In this document: positions 60,262 through 64,000 of the stretch, in pieces
Position numbering within the stretch: position 1 is the stretch's first letter
Layout of the letters: every line of letters starts with the position of its first letter
Source: Arthrobacter sp. CAN_C5
Lineage (GTDB): Bacteria; Actinomycetota; Actinomycetes; Actinomycetales; Micrococcaceae
Direction of reading: 5' to 3'
DNA: 64,000 nt
Assembly (NCBI RefSeq): GCF_017875735.1
Contig: NZ_JAGGMZ010000001.1
Span: 620,001-684,000, forward strand
The notes under the pieces: generated by a model
Told to the model about the DNA's origin: nothing
Databases searched by the model: none
What the model saw: the letters and a program-made list of their open reading frames with translations, nothing else
Translations under genes and position numbers: made by a program

Positions 60262-61871
60262 CCCCTCCGGACTTCACGGCCGACGTCCCCGACGCACCGG
60301 CCAGCAACGACCAGGCGCTGCTCAGGCAGCTGGCCGCTGACCTTCTGGCATTGAACTACACGGTCGACGGCGTCGCTGACCTGGTCGGCATCGAGGCCTG
60401 GCAGGCGTTGGAGAAGGACCAGCTCATCCCGGCGCTGCTCGCCTGCCAGCACTCGGAGACCACCGGTGGCCAGCTGGCAGTCCCTGTCCTGCTCTGGATG
60501 CTCGGCGAGCGGGTATCGGACGAACAACTGGGTAAAGCCTTCCCCCGCACGGAACCGGCCGGACTGCACCGCCTGGGACTGGCTGAGCCGTCTGACGAAG
60601 ACGAATGGCATGCAGCTCTCGACCTTCGGCCCTATACCTCGGACACGAGCGGGGACCTGTGGGTTGCCAGCGACCTCGGGCAGCACCAGCGGCCTGGCGT
60701 CCTCCGACGCGATCATGTCCTCGGAATCGGTCAAGCCTCGTTGAACCTCGCCCAACTGACCATCCGGCCGACCGTCGACCGTGCCCTGGACCTGGGCACC
60801 GGCTGCGGAATCCAGACCTTTCACCTTCTTGATCACGCACGGCACGTCACCGCCACCGACATCTCGGCACGAGCTCTCGCTTTCACCCGGTTCAACCTGC
60901 TCCTGAACGCTGAGGGTCTCCACCTCGACCCCACGGATCTCGGCGCCCGGGTCACCCTCAGGCAGGGCAGCCTGCTCGATCCCGTGGCGGGGGAGACCTT
61001 CGACCTGATCGTCTCCAACCCACCATTTGTCATTACCCCGCGCCTGCCCGGTGAAACCGCCGACAACCAGTTCACCTACCGCGACGGCGGTCTGCCGGGA
61101 GACGACATTGTCTCCACCCTGGTCAGGGACCTCCCGGGGCTACTCACCGATGGTGGAACCGCCCAGCTTCTGGGCAACTGGGAGATCACGTCCGGCGGCG
61201 GCGCATGGTACGAGCGGATTGAGTCCTGGATTCCGGCCGGAGTGGACGGCTGGGTAATCCAGCGGGAACAGCTCACGCCGTCGGGATATGCCCTGACCTG
61301 GCTGCGGGACGCCGCAGAAACCCGCGACCCACACCGGTTTGCTGACCGCTATTCCGCGTATCTCGCTGACTTCGCCACCCGGGACGTTCAATCCATCGGT
61401 TTCGGCTCGGTAGTGCTCCGGGCGCACTCACCGCGCAGCGTCGGCCAGGCGGTGACCGCACCGCTGCGCCGGTTCGAGGAGATCACCCACCCCCTGGAGC
61501 AACCCATCGGCCCCCACATCGGTGCTGCCCTGCGGCGGCAGGACTGGTCGACGGCGCACGCCGAGGACCTCGCCGAACAGCACCTGATGGTGGCTGATGA
61601 TGTTACCGAGGAACGGCACCAGCGCCCCGGCGCGGAACATCCCGGCGTGATCCTGCTGCGGCAGGGTGCCGGATTCCGGCGCACCAACCTCCTCAGCACG
61701 GAACTGGCTGGTTTTGTCTCCGCTTGCGACGGCGAGCTCTCCGCCGGTCAGATCACGATGGCACTCGGTGCCCTCCTCGGCCAGGACGACGCGGCCTTCC
61801 GGGACGCGCTTCTCGCCGAGGTGCGGGAAATCCTCCTCGACGGCTTCCTCATCCCGGCCGACGATCAATAG
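60258..61871 (+). CDS. SAM-dependent methyltransferase with NPPF motif
   Basis: 537 residues. N-terminal helical domain of about 170 residues, then a Rossmann methyltransferase: motif [26 protein letters not shown] and motif [12 protein letters not shown]. The (N/D)PP(Y/F) motif is typical of PrmC/HemK, RsmC and RlmG-type enzymes that methylate amide or exocyclic nitrogens of proteins, rRNA or tRNA. The C-terminal region of about 150 residues ([17 protein letters not shown]...) is unassigned. GTG start overlaps the trhO stop; a role in translation is suggested by the neighbour. Confidence 0.82.
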   Translation: MTPPDFTADVPDAPASNDQALLRQLAADLLALNYTVDGVADLVGIEAWQALEKDQLIPALLACQHSETTGGQLAVPVLLWMLGERVSDEQLGKAFPRTEPAGLHRLGLAEPSDEDEWHAALDLRPYTSDTSGDLWVASDLGQHQRPGVLRRDHVLGIGQASLNLAQLTIRPTVDRALDLGTGCGIQTFHLLDHARHVTATDISARALAFTRFNLLLNAEGLHLDPTDLGARVTLRQGSLLDPVAGETFDLIVSNPPFVITPRLPGETADNQFTYRDGGLPGDDIVSTLVRDLPGLLTDGGTAQLLGNWEITSGGGAWYERIESWIPAGVDGWVIQREQLTPSGYALTWLRDAAETRDPHRFADRYSAYLADFATRDVQSIGFGSVVLRAHSPRSVGQAVTAPLRRFEEITHPLEQPIGPHIGAALRRQDWSTAHAEDLAEQHLMVADDVTEERHQRPGAEHPGVILLRQGAGFRRTNLLSTELAGFVSACDGELSAGQITMALGALLGQDDAAFRDALLAEVREILLDGFLIPADDQ

Positions 61872-62105
61872 GGTCAGGATGCGTCCGTCCAGGGCCTGCG
61901 GTGGCCACCCCCGCGGGGCTTCCGGCGACGAGAGGTTGTACACAGTTATTGCGCTTTTGTGACCACCCCTACACAGGAGCCGTTACCCTATTGCAAGAAG
62001 GCATACCGCATACTGTGAAGGGTATGGGGCCAGAGAACCAGTGGCGTCCCGTCACGAACCACGCTGAATCACCACCAAAATCAGCGACCTATATATAGGA
62101 GAGAA
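61872..62105. promoter_or_regulatory. topA upstream region
   Basis: 234 bases between the methyltransferase stop and topA. It holds a Crp-like half site with the same end pattern as that before crp (TGTGACCACCCCTACA, 61958-61973), and a perfect palindrome CCTATATATAGG (62088-62099) that overlaps the topA Shine-Dalgarno AGGAG. I cannot place the -35/-10 with confidence; TATATA could be the -10. Confidence 0.4.
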
Positions 62106-64000
62106 GTGCCCACTAAGGCAACGGACAAGAAGCCCGGCCGCAAGCTCGTCATCGTTGAGTCACCCGCGAAGAGCAAGACCATTGCGGGTTATCTTGGCGA
62201 GGGCTTTGAGGTCACGGCGTCCATGGGGCACATCCGGGATCTTCCCCAGCCCTCCGACCTTCCCGCTGAGTTGAAGAAGACCAGTGTAGGCAAGTTCGCG
62301 GTGGATGTGGACAATGACTTCGAGCCCTACTACGTGGTGTCCGCCAACAAGAAAAAAACCGTTGCGGAACTCAAGGCAGCACTCAAAGGCGCCGAAGCCC
62401 TCTATCTCGCAACTGACGGTGACCGTGAAGGTGAAGCGATTGCCTGGCACCTGCTGGAGGTCCTCAAGCCCAAGGTTCCCGTGTACCGGCTGACCTTCCC
62501 CGAAATCACCAAGGAAGCCATCCAGCGAGCGCTGCTGGAAATGCGTGAACTCGACACCCCCATGGTCGATGCCCAGGAGACCCGTCGCATCCTGGACCGC
62601 CTGTACGGGTACGAAATCTCCCCCGTGCTCTGGCGCAAGGTTGCCCGCGGTCTCTCCGCCGGCAGGGTACAGTCCGTCGCCACCCGGCTCGTGGTGGAAC
62701 GCGAACGTGAGCGGATGGCGTTCCGCGCCGCCTCCTACTGGGATTTGACCGGAACATTCTCACCGTTGAGTGGTGGGGAGCGGCAATCGTTCGGCGCCAA
62801 ACTGGTCAGCCTCGACGGTGCACGCGTGGCCACCGGCAAGGACTTCACCGACCTGGGTGAGCTGAAGTCGTCGACAGTGGCACGGCTCGACGCGGAGACC
62901 GCCGAATCCTTGGCGACCGAACTCCAGACTTCAGAGTTTGCGGTCCGCTCAGTGGACACCAAGCCCTACACCCGCCGCCCGGCGGCGCCGTTCACGACGT
63001 CGACCCTGCAGCAGGAAGCGGCGCGGAAGCTCCGCTTCTCCTCCCGGGTGACCATGCAGGTGGCGCAGCGGCTGTACGAAAACGGCTACATCACCTACAT
63101 GCGAACCGACTCGCCAGCCCTGTCGGACCAGGCAGTCAACGCTGCCCGCCGCCAGGCGTCCGAACTGTACGGCGCCGAATATGTACCGGACGCCCGCCGG
63201 GTATACAAGGGCAAGTCGAAGAACGCGCAGGAGGCCCACGAGGCCATCCGTCCGGCGGGGGACTCCTTCCGCACCCCCGCCCAGGTGGCGGGGCAGCTCC
63301 GTGGCGACGAGTTCCGGCTGTACGAGCTCATCTGGAAGCGCACCGTCGCATCCCAGATGGCGGACGCCAAGGGGTCGACGGCGACCCTCCGGCTGGGAGC
63401 GCTGGCGACCGGACCGGACGGCAAGACGCGCGACGCTGAGTTCTCGGCTTCCGGAACCGTGATCACCTTCCGCGGCTTCATGGCCGCCTACGAGGAGGGC
63501 AAGGACGCCAGCCGCAACGAACAGGACACGGCCGACGACGGTGGGCAGGGAGCACGGCTCCCGAACCTCACGGCGGGGGACAAGTTGGGCGCCGAGGAAG
63601 TCACCGCGGTCGGACACGAAACCTCGCCGCCGCCGCGCTACACCGAAGCGTCCCTCGTCAAGGTGCTGGAGGAGCTCGGCATCGGCCGTCCCTCCACCTA
63701 CGCCGCGACCATTTCGACCATCATGGACCGCGGGTATGTGCGCACCCGGGGCCAGGCCCTGGTCCCCAGCTGGATTGCCTTCTCGGTGGTCCGGTTGCTG
63801 GAGGAGCATTTCCACGATTACGTCGACTACGACTTCACCGCCGAACTGGAAGAGGATCTGGACCGCATTGCCCGCGGCGAGGCCGGCCGGGTCGACTGGC
63901 TGAACCACTTCTACTACGGGGACCGCAAGGTCACCGGGCTGCACACCATCGTGAACGACCTGGGCGAAATCGATGCACGCAAGATCAACTCCATCGAGAT
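62106..64000 (+). CDS. topA: DNA topoisomerase I (partial, continues past the window)
   Basis: 631 codons of an unfinished gene; the C-terminal part is outside the window. GTG start with AGGAGAGAA upstream. Toprim domain: LVIVESPAKSKTIAGYLG (Glu18) and acidic DGDREGE at 104-110. Catalytic Tyr331 in ENGYITYMRTDS. Type IA core is complete: EARRILDRLYGY-like TRRILDRLYGYEISPVLW, and GIGRPSTYAATISTIMDRGYV. It relaxes negative supercoils. The C-terminal basic region expected in actinobacteria is not visible. Last gene of the conserved block. Confidence 0.96.
   Translation, partial: MPTKATDKKPGRKLVIVESPAKSKTIAGYLGEGFEVTASMGHIRDLPQPSDLPAELKKTSVGKFAVDVDNDFEPYYVVSANKKKTVAELKAALKGAEALYLATDGDREGEAIAWHLLEVLKPKVPVYRLTFPEITKEAIQRALLEMRELDTPMVDAQETRRILDRLYGYEISPVLWRKVARGLSAGRVQSVATRLVVERERERMAFRAASYWDLTGTFSPLSGGERQSFGAKLVSLDGARVATGKDFTDLGELKSSTVARLDAETAESLATELQTSEFAVRSVDTKPYTRRPAAPFTTSTLQQEAARKLRFSSRVTMQVAQRLYENGYITYMRTDSPALSDQAVNAARRQASELYGAEYVPDARRVYKGKSKNAQEAHEAIRPAGDSFRTPAQVAGQLRGDEFRLYELIWKRTVASQMADAKGSTATLRLGALATGPDGKTRDAEFSASGTVITFRGFMAAYEEGKDASRNEQDTADDGGQGARLPNLTAGDKLGAEEVTAVGHETSPPPRYTEASLVKVLEELGIGRPSTYAATISTIMDRGYVRTRGQALVPSWIAFSVVRLLEEHFHDYVDYDFTAELEEDLDRIARGEAGRVDWLNHFYYGDRKVTGLHTIVNDLGEIDARKINSIE

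Noticed and set aside
62106-64000. topA as a truncated gene
   Set aside because: It has no stop only because the window ends; the frame is open to the last base and the core is intact.

Overview
The window is a GC-rich chromosomal segment from an actinobacterium, most likely Micrococcaceae (Arthrobacter and relatives). Supporting this: an HspR/HAIR-type operator before clpB, a GlxR/Rv3676-type Crp, a MarP-like protease, DUF3073 and DUF4244 proteins, an Ssd/Tad pilus locus, frequent GTG/TTG starts, ATGA/GTGA overlaps and a few apparent leaderless genes. There is no rRNA, CRISPR array or prophage. One tRNA gene and one insertion sequence are present. The window cuts a GGDEF gene (left edge) and topA (right edge).

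Layout. 1-6.5 kb: the tail of a diguanylate cyclase-type gene, then a minus-strand choline-to-glycine-betaine operon (betT-betB-betA) divergent from an aldo/keto reductase. 6.6-11.5 kb: clpB behind a HAIR operator, a large septum-formation-family membrane protein with a tandem-repeat linker, and DUF3073. 11.5-21.6 kb: purine biosynthesis on both strands. A likely minus-strand operon runs asparaginase, sterol-carrier-like protein, DUF2079, small membrane protein, purF, purM; purD-purC run on the plus strand; between them is a membrane-anchored molybdopterin oxidoreductase. 21.8-25.7 kb: tRNA-Pro(CGG) and a heterodimeric ABC exporter.

25.8-64 kb follows a gene order that I recall from Mycobacterium tuberculosis (roughly Rv3683 down to Rv3646c): metallophosphoesterase, PonA2-like PBP, DUF4177, RidA, NUDIX, crp, marP, dipeptide ABC transporter, acs, nth, CoA-type NUDIX, ssd/tadABC/pilin/TadE, DUF1998 helicase, topA. 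Inside this conserved block, between the NUDIX gene and crp, sits a microbial rhodopsin gene. Its residues are those of an outward proton pump (D99/T103/E110, K235) with a green-type tuning residue (L107) and a helix-E glycine (G156) where carotenoid-antenna rhodopsins have their fenestration. It has its own promoter, with a perfect dyad lying between the -35 and -10 boxes. This is the most notable item in the window.

Functional links. A Crp/GlxR-type regulator encoded at 31.7-32.3 kb has good candidate operators before the dipeptide transporter (34897-34912) and between acs and its divergent neighbour (44714-44729), and a weaker one before its own gene. This suggests carbon-status control of peptide and acetate use. 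An intact 942-bp IS5-family element has inserted exactly into the stop codon of the DUF1998 helicase without changing the protein. Its own transposase stop codon is completed by the CTAG target site.
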